The notes under the pieces: generated by a model
Database searches by the model: none
What the model was told of the DNA's origin: nothing
The model's input: only the letters and a program-made list of their open reading frames with translations
Origin: Dichetophora obliterata
Lineage: Eukaryota > Arthropoda > Insecta > Diptera > Sciomyzidae
Assembly (NCBI GenBank): GCA_963920525.1
Contig: OY986437.1
Location: forward strand, 30,423,063 to 30,487,062
DNA length: 64,000 nt
Reading direction: 5' to 3'
Position numbers and translations under genes: made by a program
In this document: positions 36,810-47,089 of the stretch, piece by piece
Layout of the letters: each line of letters starts with the position of its first letter
How positions within the stretch are numbered: position 1 is the first letter of the stretch

Positions 36810-36955
36810 GACAACTGTAGACGCCGTGGTGGCGTAGCAGAGAGTGCCTGCGTCGCAGTCCCGGTGATATGCCTTGCGGTCAACCGGGGTTGTGACGTGG
36901 CAGTGAGTGCCGGTGATAGACCTTGCGGTCAACCGAGGTAGCGCGGTAGCTTTCG
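36810..36955 (+). repeat. GC-rich imperfect duplication, possibly tRNA-like
   Basis: The block GAGTGCC...CCGGTGATA-GCCTTGCGGTCAACCG occurs twice, near 36840-36885 and 36904-36940. GTGGCGTAGCAGAGAGTGCC resembles a tRNA A box, but I see no convincing B box. The sharp GC rise against the AT-rich surroundings marks it as an inserted module of unknown kind. Confidence 0.35.
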
Positions 36956-37267
36956 AAAACAAGCAAAAAATAATAAAATAATAATAAATAAAAAAGAAAT
37001 AACTAACTACTCTTAAAGATAACAAAAAATTATCGTTGGCCACCCTCCCCGGACGATCAGCCCGAACAGAATCAAAAGTCGTTACGACCGGCGATCCTCT
37101 CTGGTCGCCAAACACACAGAACCCGTTCAGAATGAAATTGATTGCGACTGACGATGCAGGGTTGCTTTTATATAGCATAGTTTTGTTAGCAGCCATGTTT
37201 TTGTTGTTGTGTAAGTGAAACAGAAACAAAAAAGAAACGTGAGAATATAGCAAAAACTATAAAATCC

Positions 37268-37446
37268 CAAGGCTCATTTATAAGGTTGTGGCACTTGAGA
37301 GCGAGCTCGGTCGAACTGTCAGAATGGATGAAAAGAAATGAAGAAAATTAATGCTTAGAACAAAGAAAAGCATAGTGACAGTTCGAGCAAAGGCGGGAAA
37401 AAGAGTGCATTTCTCTCAAGTGCCACAACCTTATAAATGAACCTTG
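37268..37446. mobile_element. 179-bp MITE with 34-bp inverted ends
   Basis: The left end begins CAAGGCTCATTTATAAGG and continues through GTTGTGGCACTTGAGAG. The right end is its inverse with one mismatch. The arms are about 34 bp. The inner sequence pairs further (GTCGAACTGTCA with TGACAGTTCGAG). No clear target duplication, so the superfamily is unassigned. Confidence 0.75.
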
Positions 37447-37539
37447 AACATACCCAATTGTTGGAAAATATGACTGCACTAATTGCACTCAGAGAGGAAA
37501 TCGTCGGTCGTTAGCGAAAAAAATATAATAGATTCTATT

Positions 37540-38162
37540 AGAGCCCCCCATTACCCGGTTTTACGATCGACCGGTCTACCCGGTCTAGACCGGTTCTAAA
37601 CCGGTCGACCGGTCTTTACGGATAGACCGGACTACCCGGTCAGACCGGTTTTTAGTACTTTATACAAAGGAGTATGTTTTTTGGTACTTTTTGGTAAAAT
37701 ATGCTAAAGACTAGAAATAAATATAAAAAATCCATGTTTTTGGAAAAGTACTGAAATTTAAAAAAACAACTGAAAAAAAAGTTAAAAAAATCAAAAAAAT
37801 TTATAAAAATCGAAGAAATTTTTAAAAATTTTATAATTTTATAAAAAATCTAAAAAAGTGAAATTTTCCAAAAAAAGGTACTTTTTCAATTTTTACTCTA
37901 GCTCGACACAGCTGTGCGCGCGACAATGTCTTTACATCTGTTGACCAGTGAAGATTGGATTTTTTGTATTTATTTTTATTTTTTTGCGTATTTGCAAAAA
38001 AGTACCAAAAACAACCCTTTTAAAAAAACCGTTTAAAAACCCTTTTTAAAGACCGGTTAACCAGTCAACCGGATAGACCGTAAAGACCGTAAGAACCGGT
38101 CGACCGGTTTTTAAAACCGGTCTAACCGGTCTTTCGGTCGACCGGTTATGACCGTTGGCTCT
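37540..38162. mobile_element. ACCGGT-rich foldback element, 623 bp
   Basis: The ends AGAGCC and GGCTCT are flanked by a 10-bp direct duplication, AGATTCTATT (37530-37539 and 38163-38172). Both arms are dense in ACCGGTCGACCGG, GACCGG and TCTACCCGG words, inverted relative to each other, around an AT-rich core with no gene. A 9-10-bp duplication fits FB-like or Mutator-like transposition. Target-like sequence also occurs near 49257, in a related flank. Confidence 0.78.
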
Positions 38163-39154
38163 AGATTCTATTCAATTTTACTCTAGCGAGTAAATACTTG
38201 GTTGTTGTTGTCCAAGTTGTCAAAGTTGTCTACCCTATGCTGCATATATAAATAAATAGACTTAATTTATCGTAAGCCTAATTGTAACGTCTTGTTACAA
38301 CTTTATATACAGAAATTATTCTGAGTAGAAAAAACAAAGTCCGAACAAGGGTCGAACAGCGGTCGTAAGAAATTACGAATTTTGATTTATCTGCACATAG
38401 CTTTACTAATAGGAATATATATATATATAGAATTTAACAACGCTTTCAGAAACATGAAAACTTTGTGAGCCGATTAAAATTGGCAGTGTTATTGTATTCA
38501 AAAGATCGATTAAATAGGAACTACCCGAGTAAAAAACATGTTTTTTTTAAACTAAGCTCGAACCGTGACTGAACATGGGTCGAACGGCGGTCGCTAAAAA
38601 ATCGCGAATTTTGATTTTTATGCACATAGCTTTACTGATAGGAAAACATTCTAGATATCTGATAGCTTTATTTTTTATGCGATTGTATAGAGAATTTAAT
38701 AACGCTTTAAAAAACATGACGGTAAAATTGAGAGTAATTTTATTCAAAAAATTGATTCAAAATAAATTTCTCAAGTAAAAGTATTTTTGATTAACTAAGG
38801 TCGAACAGTGACTGAACAAGGGTCGAACGGCGGTCGTTAAAAAATAGCGAATTTTAATTTTTATGCACATAGCTTCACTAATAGGAATAAATTCTTGACA
38901 TCTGATCGCTTTATTTTTAATGCGATTGTATAGAAAATTTAATAGCACTTTCAGAAACATCATAAACATGGCGGGTAAAATTGATAGAGTAATTGAAGAC
39001 ATGAGTGTATGAAGGTAATACGTCGCAAAATTCTAAATACGAGAAAATTGAGTTTAAGTTTCGCATTTGTACTGAAATCTATTCTAAATCAAACTTTGTG
39101 GAAAAGTTATTTTCTAAAATAGCTACAAAAATGGTTGTTTTAAGGTTTAAAATA

Positions 39155-40442
39155 TTGGGGGTTGGAATTAATTTTAAAGTTTTTTTTTAGGTTTTTGAGC
39201 ATTTATTTAGAAACAACGGTACAATGTATATTATTCAAAGTATTGTCCATCGTTAGCTACAACATTTTCCCATCTTTCTGGCAGCATATGGATTCCGCGC
39301 CGGAAGAACGATTCGTCTTTTGAGGCAGTCCACGAATCGACCCATTTTTTGGTATCCTCGTAAGAAGTGAAGCGCTGCTCAGCCAAGCCATGCGTCATCG
39401 ATCTGAATAGGTGGTAGTCGGAAGGGGCTATGTCTGGGCTATAAGGTGGGTGGGGTAGCACATCCCAATTCAGCGCCTCCAACGTTTCCTTGACGGTTCT
39501 TGCAACATGTGGCCGTGCGTTGTCATGTTGAAAAACCACTTTGTCGTGTCTTTTGGCATATTCCGGCCGTTTAACCTTTAATGCTCGGCTCAATTGCATC
39601 AATTGTTGTTGGTAGCGTTCCCCAGTGATGGTTTCGTTAGGTTTTAGCAGCTCATAGTACATGACACCCTTCTGATCCCACCAAATACACAGCATAAGCT
39701 TGGCGCCATGAATATTCGGCTTGGCCCTCGATGTTGATGCATGGCCGGGTGGTCCCCACGATTTTTTTCGCTTAGGATTATCGTAATGGATCCACTTTTC
39801 ATCGCCAGTGACAATACGATGCAAAAAACTCTTCCTTTTATGCCGTTGAAGCAGTTGTTCGCACATGCAAAATCGCCGTTCAACGTCTCTCGGCTTCAAC
39901 TGGTACGGCACCCAATTTCCTTGCTTTTGAATCATTCCCATGGCCTTCAAGCGTTTGCCGACTGTTGATAAGTCGACTCCCAATGATTCTGACAATTCTT
40001 AAAGGGTTTGACACGGGTCTTCATCGAGCAAAGCCTCCAATTCCTCATCTTCAAACTTTTTCGGCTGGCCCGGACGCTCTTTGTCTTCCGTATCAAAATC
40101 ACCACTTTTAAACCGACGGAACCAGTACTCACAAGTAGAAATCGATGGAGCATAGTCCCCGTAAGCCTCAGTAAGCGTGCGTTGGGCTTCAACCGCTTTT
40201 TTCTTCAAATGGAAGCACAAAAGTAAACCTTCCCGCAAATTGCGTTTTGTTGGAACGAAAGTCGACATGTTCACAGAGAAAAAAAATATATGTTGTTTAC
40301 ACTTCAGTGGAATGACACATACTAAAAAATGAAGCTTAGACAATGTGCTTTGAAATGAATATAGTCACAGGTGTGCCCGATGCGATCTATTGATAGTTAC
40401 GCCATCTCTTAGAAAACCTTTAAAACTAATTCCAACCCCCAA
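39155..40442 (-). mobile_element. mariner element, mauritiana-like, full length
   Basis: 1,288 bp between TA dinucleotides (39153-39154 and 40443-40444). The inverted ends are TTGGGGGTTGGAATTA plus about 9 further bp with one mismatch. It contains one transposase frame on the minus strand. Mos1 itself is 1,286 bp, so the size and architecture are complete. The single internal stop and the good termini suggest a young but dead copy. Confidence 0.97.
39231..40268 (-). pseudogene. mariner (Mos1-like) transposase with one in-frame stop
   Basis: Reading the minus strand from ATG at 40268, the product starts MSTFVPTKRNL and would be 345 residues, exactly Mos1's length. Codon 90 is TAA (40001-39999), between DEDPCQTL and ELSESLG. 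The frame is otherwise open to the stop near 39231. Residues 1-110 hold the paired helix-turn-helix DNA-binding region (CFHLKKKAVEAQRTL, STCEYWFRRFKSGDF). The catalytic triad is present: Asp156 in VTGDEKWIHY, the second Asp in FQHDNARPHVART, and the third in PPYSPDIAPSDYHLF, giving the DD34D pattern of mariners. The WVP linker motif is seen as GNWVPYQL. A single nonsense change, probably at a Lys or Gln codon, is the only obvious defect. Confidence 0.97.
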
Positions 40443-40935
40443 TAGTTTATATGTACATTACATCTTCATCCATGTATAGAACAGCGAAAATCCAAAAATG
40501 CGACATATCACCTTCATCCACTCATGTCAGCAATTGTATGCAAAAGATTGATTTAAAATAAATTTCTCAAGTAAAACATAGTTTTGTCAAACAGTGGTCG
40601 TTAGAAAATTGCTAATGTTTACTTTTCCGCATATAGCTTCACTAATATTCGAGATATATGATGGCTTAAATTTGTATACGATTTGATAGAGAATTTAATA
40701 GCGCTTTCAGAAACATGATATATATGACGATTAAAATTGGAAGAGTTATTGCATTCAAAAGATCGCGTTAAAAGATATTTTCTAAGTAAAAATAAACTTT
40801 TTTAACTATGACTGAACAAGGGTCGAACAGAGTCTATTTATAAGTAATCTCAGCCAAACAAGAGCAGAACTTGTTCCGCAGGACTTTTTTGGAGAATGGT
40901 GGTGAAACCAGGGTCGAACAGTGGCCGTACAAGGA

Positions 40936-42470
40936 CCAAACTATATATTTATTCGTAGAGTTATGCTTATGTGTATACATACATTTTGTACATGCATATA
41001 CAAAAATTATATGCTGCATTTTTTTAAACATATTAATCTGGATTGTATGCGAATATTGTACGGATTTGGATGTTGGAAAAAACGCAGCTTTTATATATAT
41101 AATTTTCCTTTTATATTGTTTATTTGATTAGATCTTAGCCAAACATTAAAACATTGGTGGCTATTCTAAGACAATCAAGCAGAAAGCTTTTTATGCTGCC
41201 ATAAGAAACGCATGGTGGTAGAGAAGTGTAGCGTGGTTCTAATGTCACTATTACTTCCTAACAACTTTTTTATAAAAACCCTAAAGACTACTCATTCTTA
41301 CATCCGCATTCGTACTTTTCATTCCGTTTATCTTACTAGACATACATATCATAGCCTAGTGCTTGGCATAAGCATAAACAACAACAACAAAAACAACAAG
41401 AATAAAATTATGAAAACATTTTTTTTTTTTTGGATTCGCCCGCAGGTATGATATCTTCCAAAGATACGTATACCCGTCCTATACGCATGCACGATTTACA
41501 TTCTAAAATCTGCCCGAATCAGTCGGGACAGACAGAATGCACCTACGTACTAAAACATACCCCCTATTGGCAATTAGGATTTTCAACTAAGCACATTAAT
41601 TGGCTTTTCTAAAACGCGTATTTAAGTATACTTGATTCTATATAAATAAGCAACATCGAATTAAATAAAAGTAATTATCAATTTAAGGTACCCGAAATAC
41701 AATCAAAAACACTAAACACATTTTAACTGGTCTGCGGCCATTGTCCAACCCAAGGACCTACGTGGAAGCGAGATAAATCTCATATCCGCTAAATCAAAAT
41801 CCCAATTAGTTGGATATGCATTTGGGCCAACGCAGGCATAAACTTGTGTGGAAAAGAGATATACTCTGGCACACCAATCCAGGTGATAGTGTGAGTTCAG
41901 TCTAATTTCAAATCAGGAAACCACGTGAGCACGTAAATCCCAATTCGATTAAAAATTAAAATATTGAATAATTAAAAAGTAAGTTTTAAAAACGATTCAT
42001 ATTTGATGGTGCTTACTTTATAAAACATAATATTGCGACAAAAAAGAGAAACAGAACAATCTCAATTACCAATATTACATTGTTATAAAACTGCGTTAGG
42101 TATAATGAAGTTAAATTGATTTAATTTGAAAGGCAACACGAATGCACTTGTTGTTGTTGGCATTTTTTATTTCCATATGAAAAATTATGTATGCGATCGA
42201 CCAATATGAAATTAACTGGCGCTATGCGCTCGACATTAGAGACAAAAATAAGGAAGGAGTTTAGAAAATACTGGCAGAATAATTTTAAGAATAGTACTGG
42301 TAAATATTGTATATAAACTAAGATATTTTTTTAAAAAGACAGTTTTTAAAGAACAGGCGACACGTCTAAACGTAAAATTTAAATCTTTTTCTTATAAAAT
42401 TAGCCTTTGTGGCTAAAAACTAAAAAAAAACATAGCCTTGCGACTTATAATAAAATATAGCCTTTGTAGC
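40936..42470. other. Spacer with LTR-like promoter patch
   Basis: No gene. At about 41455-41690 a non-repetitive stretch has a TATA-like CTATATAAATAAGC (41638) followed by AATTAAATAAAAG. This recalls a solo LTR, but no TG...CA ends or target duplication could be fixed. 41700-41900 is moderately GC-balanced and unassigned. Confidence 0.35.
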
Positions 42471-42474
42471 TTGT

Positions 42475-42605
42475 ATGCCAGTTCGACCTGAATCCGGACG
42501 CCGTTTGAGGGTGTGGGCTTTTAAGGTTTCTTTAAGACCATATTCGACCCTTATTAGGCCGTTCGACCCTTGTTTGACCACCGTTCGGCCGATTGTATTT
42601 TTAGT
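42475..42605 (-). repeat. Inverted GTTCGACC words
   Basis: GTTCGACCTGAATCC, TATTCGACCCTTATTAGG and GTTCGACCCTTGTTTGACC are reverse complements of the GGTCGAAC/CAAGGGTCGAAC words of the array at 38330-40935. They suggest the opposite arm of one large foldback of about 4.3 kb. Confidence 0.5.
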
Positions 42606-42807
42606 CTTGCGTCAACGAATAAGAAAAAAATCAAATAAAACATTTATTTATTTTTAAAAAAATGATTGATATAATATTTTATTTTATTTAGTAGCACAGG
42701 CAATGTTTTACTTCAAGATTTCACAAAGTCGGATTAAAAAAAAAATATTTTATTTTTTGTTTCAAAGAAATTCTGTAGGTATTTGATAAATAAAAATCTC
42801 ATACTTA

Positions 42808-43068
42808 CAGCCCTATTCTGGCAAATTAACAATTTGTTAACCAGTATTTTGAATATTTCTATGTGTTTGTTGTTTTCAATACAAAATTTAAAGCTCAAAA
42901 AACAAAATTTGTTAATGAAATTGTCAATAACTGAAAAGCAGTTGACAATTTTTATCACAATTTTTTTTTGAGCTTCAAATTTTGTTTTAAAACAAAAAAC
43001 TTACAACAAACACATAGAAATATTTAAAATACTGGTTAACAATTTGTTAATTTGCCAGAATAGGGCTG
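42808..43068. mobile_element. PIF/Harbinger-like MITE, copy 2 (261 bp)
   Basis: The same CAGCCCTATTCTGG ends as the copy at 27104-27368, with TTA on each side (42805-42807 and 43069-43071). The internal sequence is collinear with small differences. Confidence 0.88.
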
Positions 43069-43071
43069 TTA

Positions 43072-43981
43072 TTCTTGGTTAACTCGAAGCATTTCTGTTT
43101 TATGAAATTTTTTTGTAAAGTTGATTTTCTTCTAGTATAAAATCTGCCGAAATGTTTTGTTTGTAGTAAAAACGTAATTTTTTCAATTTTAATTAAGAAA
43201 AATAAAAAAGGAACTGCGAAATTTCGGGCAAACACAAAAATACTAAGAACTGGGCAAAAAACCCTGTATGAATATTTTCAGAACTTTTTGATGCATTTTG
43301 AATTTTTCAAACAAATGACTAAAATTGATATTGCAAAACTAGCTCCAAAACTATTGAAAAACTTACACGTACTTATTCTTTGGCTTATTCTAAGCATTCC
43401 TGGTTTCATACATTTTTGTTATAGTTTTTGAGTTAAAAACCTTTCGTAAAGCTTGGATTTTACTATGCCATTTTCAATGCTTAGCTGTTGTCAGTCAAAT
43501 AAAAAATGACAACACGTTGTCGTTTTTTCTATCTCTGACAACGGTAAAAAACTGAGCTATCCAAAAATAATTCAGAACTAAATTGAGCTATGCAGAAAAT
43601 CTGTAATAGTTTTATTTAGGTGGCATTTAAGGCGATTAAATTTTTTTGTTGTTAAAAAACTGACATAGTAAAAACTAAGAATAACACTTCAAAAATCAAC
43701 ATTTTCGATACAAAAATTCTTAAACGAAATGAAAAAAAAAAATAAAAATAAAAAATTCGTCTTAAGAGGTTTTGAAAGAAATTAAAACAACGAAATATAA
43801 AAAAGTTTTAACAACCACAATTTTTTCGACCTTGATTTTTAATTTTAGTTTTCAAAACTGGGTTTGTTGTAAAAATACTATTTTTTAAGGAAAATTGTGG
43901 AAAATAGGAAATGGAAATCGAAAATATGGACAGGCAAATTCATAGATATTTCGAAAACAAATATTTTTAAAAAAAATTTCC
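43072..43981. other. AT-rich spacer, nothing recognised
   Basis: No coding, RNA or repeat signature that I can support. Confidence 0.4.
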
Positions 43982-44046
43982 ACTAGCTCAAATTTTACGA
44001 CCGTAAAATAAATTTGGACCGAACCGTAGTGTAGCGTCCCACTGTG
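43982..44046 (-). repeat. Transib-like terminal arm, right-facing copy
   Basis: Read inward from 44046 it begins CACAGTGGGACGCTAC and ends AATTTGAGCTAGTG at 43982. This mirrors the arm at 35215-35280. It is either the far end of one very large, heavily invaded element or an orphan end from another copy. Confidence 0.55.
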
Positions 44047-45391
44047 CACCGGGGTCTCTCAGCACCCATCTATGGCATTTATTTAATCCCACCGTTCATC
44101 TACAGCAAAACTATGCGACACATACTATACGCAGTTTCAGTGTTGCCGTTGTTGTTTTGGTTTGGGTTTTTCGCTTTTCGTAGTGCTCGCTCTAAAGTAC
44201 ACTGAACGAGCACTGAGCACTAAAGATTTATGTGTGCAAAAGTCAGCTGCACATAAATTTTAGTTTTTCTCCCATTAAACGGATATAACGACATTTTGAA
44301 CTCATACGCGCCAAAAATTTCAACTAGCTGAATATTAAAAAGTATAGCAAAAAAATGTAGCATAATAGCATGGATGGAGTCAGATAAATTCAACATTTTA
44401 GGCTGCTGTCACGAAATACAAAATAAAACTTATTTATTCATTATGCATAAAAACACATAAAAATAAGCAAAACAAAAACAAAAAAGATTAAAAAAAAACC
44501 AAAAGCGAAAAATCCGAAAAACTTGATAAAAGTAGCAACTTTTTCGAATTAAAAATTTTGCATTTTTATCAACACAAAATATTCCTGAAAAGTCGTGGTG
44601 AAAAAAGAAAAACAAAAATGTAATAGAATTCTATTAAAAAAAACATGCTGCCAACTTTATCCTTTATAGAGCAACTGAATCCCTTTTCAATCAAAGCAGC
44701 TTCTTTGCTTCATCCTCATCAGTATCTTATCTGGAAACTTTGTGCCAGTTTTTTATCTACTTCTACTTCTACGGTTTCATCATCAACATCTTCTTCACTA
44801 TTTCTTTTCCATTATTATTGCTGTGCTTCTTATGTCGTTGCTGCTGCTGCTTGTTCGTCTACGTCTTATGCCTCTTTAGCTGGCAGTCATTATGAATGAT
44901 AACGATTGTCACGAGATGAATTGCAAAAGTGTCGCATTCCCAGCATCACCAGCAGCAGCAGCAGCTGGGATAAAGTTTTCATGTCCTTTCAGTCCTCTAG
45001 ACGTTGGCAGCAGCAGCCTTCACTTCCTTTGCTTCCTTCGTTTCTCTGTCAATGAATTCATGATGAGGAAATAATAAGTGTTGCGTGTGATACGCATTAG
45101 AATCACTTGACATGAATACGAACGGACAAGTGTCACATTTTCGGGCTCAAGTCCGGTTTTGGTTTTGTTGACTGTCACTTTGACAGCCACCGGCATCATT
45201 TCATGTTAAAAAGAAACATTTTAAAATTAAGAAATTTCTCTTTAAACTTGTATTTAACATTTCTTGGAACTGCCAAACCAGGTTGGTCAGGATATCAAGT
45301 AGTAATTTAAAATTAATTTAAATTATGTGGTTATATTTTGCTTACGAGGGTTGTTTGATATTATGAGGTTTTGTTCTTTGCTATTGATGAG
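44047..45391. other. Spacer with trinucleotide-rich tract
   Basis: 44690-44880 and 44940-45030 are rich in TCT/CAG-type trinucleotides, giving serine- and alanine-rich open frames on the plus strand. They are low-complexity and have no domain. I do not call a gene. Confidence 0.45.
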
Positions 45392-45394
45392 TTA

Positions 45395-46740
45395 GGCCGC
45401 GTTCATAGTAAAAGCTTTTAGCTTAGCCGAGAGGTTTAGCTGAAAAACGCTTTGTATATAATCATATGGAAAAAGCTGAAAGTGTTCATAGTGCCAGCAG
45501 AAAGCTAGCATAAAGCTTATTTTCAAATGCTTTTCAGCGCTTATATCTCCTTCTTGCTTGCTCACACAGAAAAATAATTTTGTTTTTTATGCTTTGTTGT
45601 AGAGCATTTTTAAAATGCTATTCGGCACTTGTTTATTAATTTTGCTTGTTAACAATATTTTCGTTGATTTTGTTTTATTTGTTGGATTTTTTTGTGCTAA
45701 AGTTTTAACTGTTGTTGTGTTGTTGTTGCGTTGTTGTTTATTTTTGTGGTGCTTTTCAGTTGTATTCACTTGTGTATTCTATCTCGTTTGTTTACATAGT
45801 TGATTGTGTTTGAGCGCGAGTGTTTCGGTAATTTGTACTTAAAAACTTCATTACTCTAATTTTTTGTAAGTTAAGCCTACAAAATGTGTCATAAAGACAA
45901 AAAAATGTCAAAAAGACAGAAAAAATATAAAAATGTAAATAAAAACTACTTACATAGTACCAAAGCGCTAAGCAGGGGGCTAGAAACGGGGTAAAAAACA
46001 TTTTAAATTGGCCACTAAGTTTCTGTTAGTCCGTTTGTTCTGATTTTAATATATTACTTAAATTCAGGAAATAATTTATCCTTAAATTTAAGTATCACAA
46101 ACCAAATTTTTCCAAACTGTCTTCTACTTAAAATTCCTATTATAATTTTAAGAAAACATTTTTTCTTAAAATATCTACCTAAATATGACCAATGCTATAC
46201 AATATCACGTCTTCAATCTGACATAACACTATACAAAACATGCTATACAATGTCATATCTTCAATTACGATATAACACTATACATCATTAATCATGGTAT
46301 AAAATTATAAGCTAACTAAAACCGGAAAAATAATATAAACCTGAAAAAATCAATATATAAAAAGATAAACATTCCATCTATATTTAGTGAATCTATTTCT
46401 GTGTTTTCAAGTTCCTTTGAACTTTTGTTTGTTATTGGTTTTATCTTTCATTGGTGACCATCGCGAATCTAGATGCTCATCTAGATACTCATCTAGATAC
46501 TAGAATGATAAAAAAATTTATCATTTACTTTGCAAAACGCAATTGAGGGCATTATTTTCCAAAGAGGCAAATGAAAACAAAGCATCTCAGCCACAAGTAT
46601 AAAGCGCGCACTATGAACACCAATAAGCTCAATAAGCTACTTTATGCAGCGTTGAATAAGCGTTCACTATGATCAAAAAAAGCTTGACAAAGCAGCTTTA
46701 TGCATCAGCTTCAGCAACAGCGTCCACTATGAACGCGGCC
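45395..46740. mobile_element. PIF/Harbinger-like non-autonomous element, 1,346 bp
   Basis: The ends GGCCGCGTTCATAGT and ACTATGAACGCGGCC are perfect inverses flanked by TTA (45392-45394 and 46741-46743). Subterminal copies of CACTATGAAC or CACTATGATC occur near 46608 and 46665, and TTCATAGTGCC near 45485, together with AAGCTTTTAGC/GCTTTATGC words. These look like transposase sites. Near 46190-46285 a unit of about 62 bp (CTATACAAT...CAATATAACACTATACA-like) is duplicated. No transposase is present. Confidence 0.85.
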
Positions 46741-46814
46741 TTAGAATGTTGGCGCAGTTGAAAAGAAAAATAAATTATATGAGATTATATTGTGAGAGAT
46801 TGTTTCTTTTTTAG

Positions 46815-46915
46815 AGTCCTCTGATTCGTCTACTATATCTGCTACTAGTTCTTCCAAACCTGTGACGTTTAATATAATTCATAAATCAAATGAGATGATT
46901 GTGATACCGGTTTGA
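46815..46915 (+). CDS. Possible terminal coding exon (34 codons), unknown
   Basis: A pyrimidine-rich acceptor (TTTCTTTTTTAG) precedes an open segment translated as a serine/threonine-rich stretch, then KPVTFNIIHKSNEMIVIPV and TGA at 46913-46915. The composition change from S/T-rich to hydrophobic, and the acceptor, make it look exon-like. However, there is no upstream exon, homolog or poly-A signal that I can point to. It lies 75 bp past the Harbinger-like element and could be chance or part of an older transposon. Confidence 0.22.
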
Positions 46916-47089
46916 TGAGTTGTAAGGGAATAATTTTAATGAGCAACAAAAGTTCTTCTCACTTTTTTTTTTATTATATTGGTTTGCTAAGAAAAAGCCC
47001 AAAAAGAGGTACAAAATTAAAGTGGATCTATTTCTATTTACTTCTTACGGTTTTTGTTGCAAATAATTCTCTTATTTCGATCATATGCG

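Larger units (their letters stand above)
38996..40531. mobile_element. Inverted-repeat element split by the mariner
   Basis: GACATGAGTGTATGAAGGT at 38998 is matched in reverse by ACCTTCATCCACTCATGTC ending at 40528. The match extends through the GTCGCA words just inside. The flanks suggest a possible AATTG duplication. Without the mariner it would be about 250 bp. It interrupts the tandem array and is itself interrupted. Confidence 0.5.
38330..40935 (+). repeat. ~240-bp tandem array with GGTCGAAC units, interrupted
   Basis: Units start with GAACAAGGGTCGAAC followed by a GCGGTCGTTA-type word at about 38342, 38567, 38808, 40585 and 40813. Each continues with TTTATGCACATAGCTT, AATTTAATAACGCTTTCAGA and AAGATTGATT words. 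The gap between the third and fourth units is filled by a nested insertion holding the mariner. Related inverted GTTCGACC words lie at 42480-42600, so this may be one arm of a large foldback. Confidence 0.7.

Noticed and set aside
36810..36955. tRNA gene or SINE
   Set aside because: A-box-like word only. No B box at the right spacing and no cloverleaf could be drawn.
36705..37253. 182-codon minus-strand frame
   Set aside because: Starts in low-complexity sequence and ends in the 30-bp minisatellite. No motif.
41455..41690. Solo LTR
   Set aside because: A TATA-like and A-rich promoter patch is present, but no TG...CA ends, no inverted terminal dinucleotides and no target duplication could be fixed.
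44645..44899. Serine/threonine-rich frame
   Set aside because: Trinucleotide-rich low complexity, no domain.
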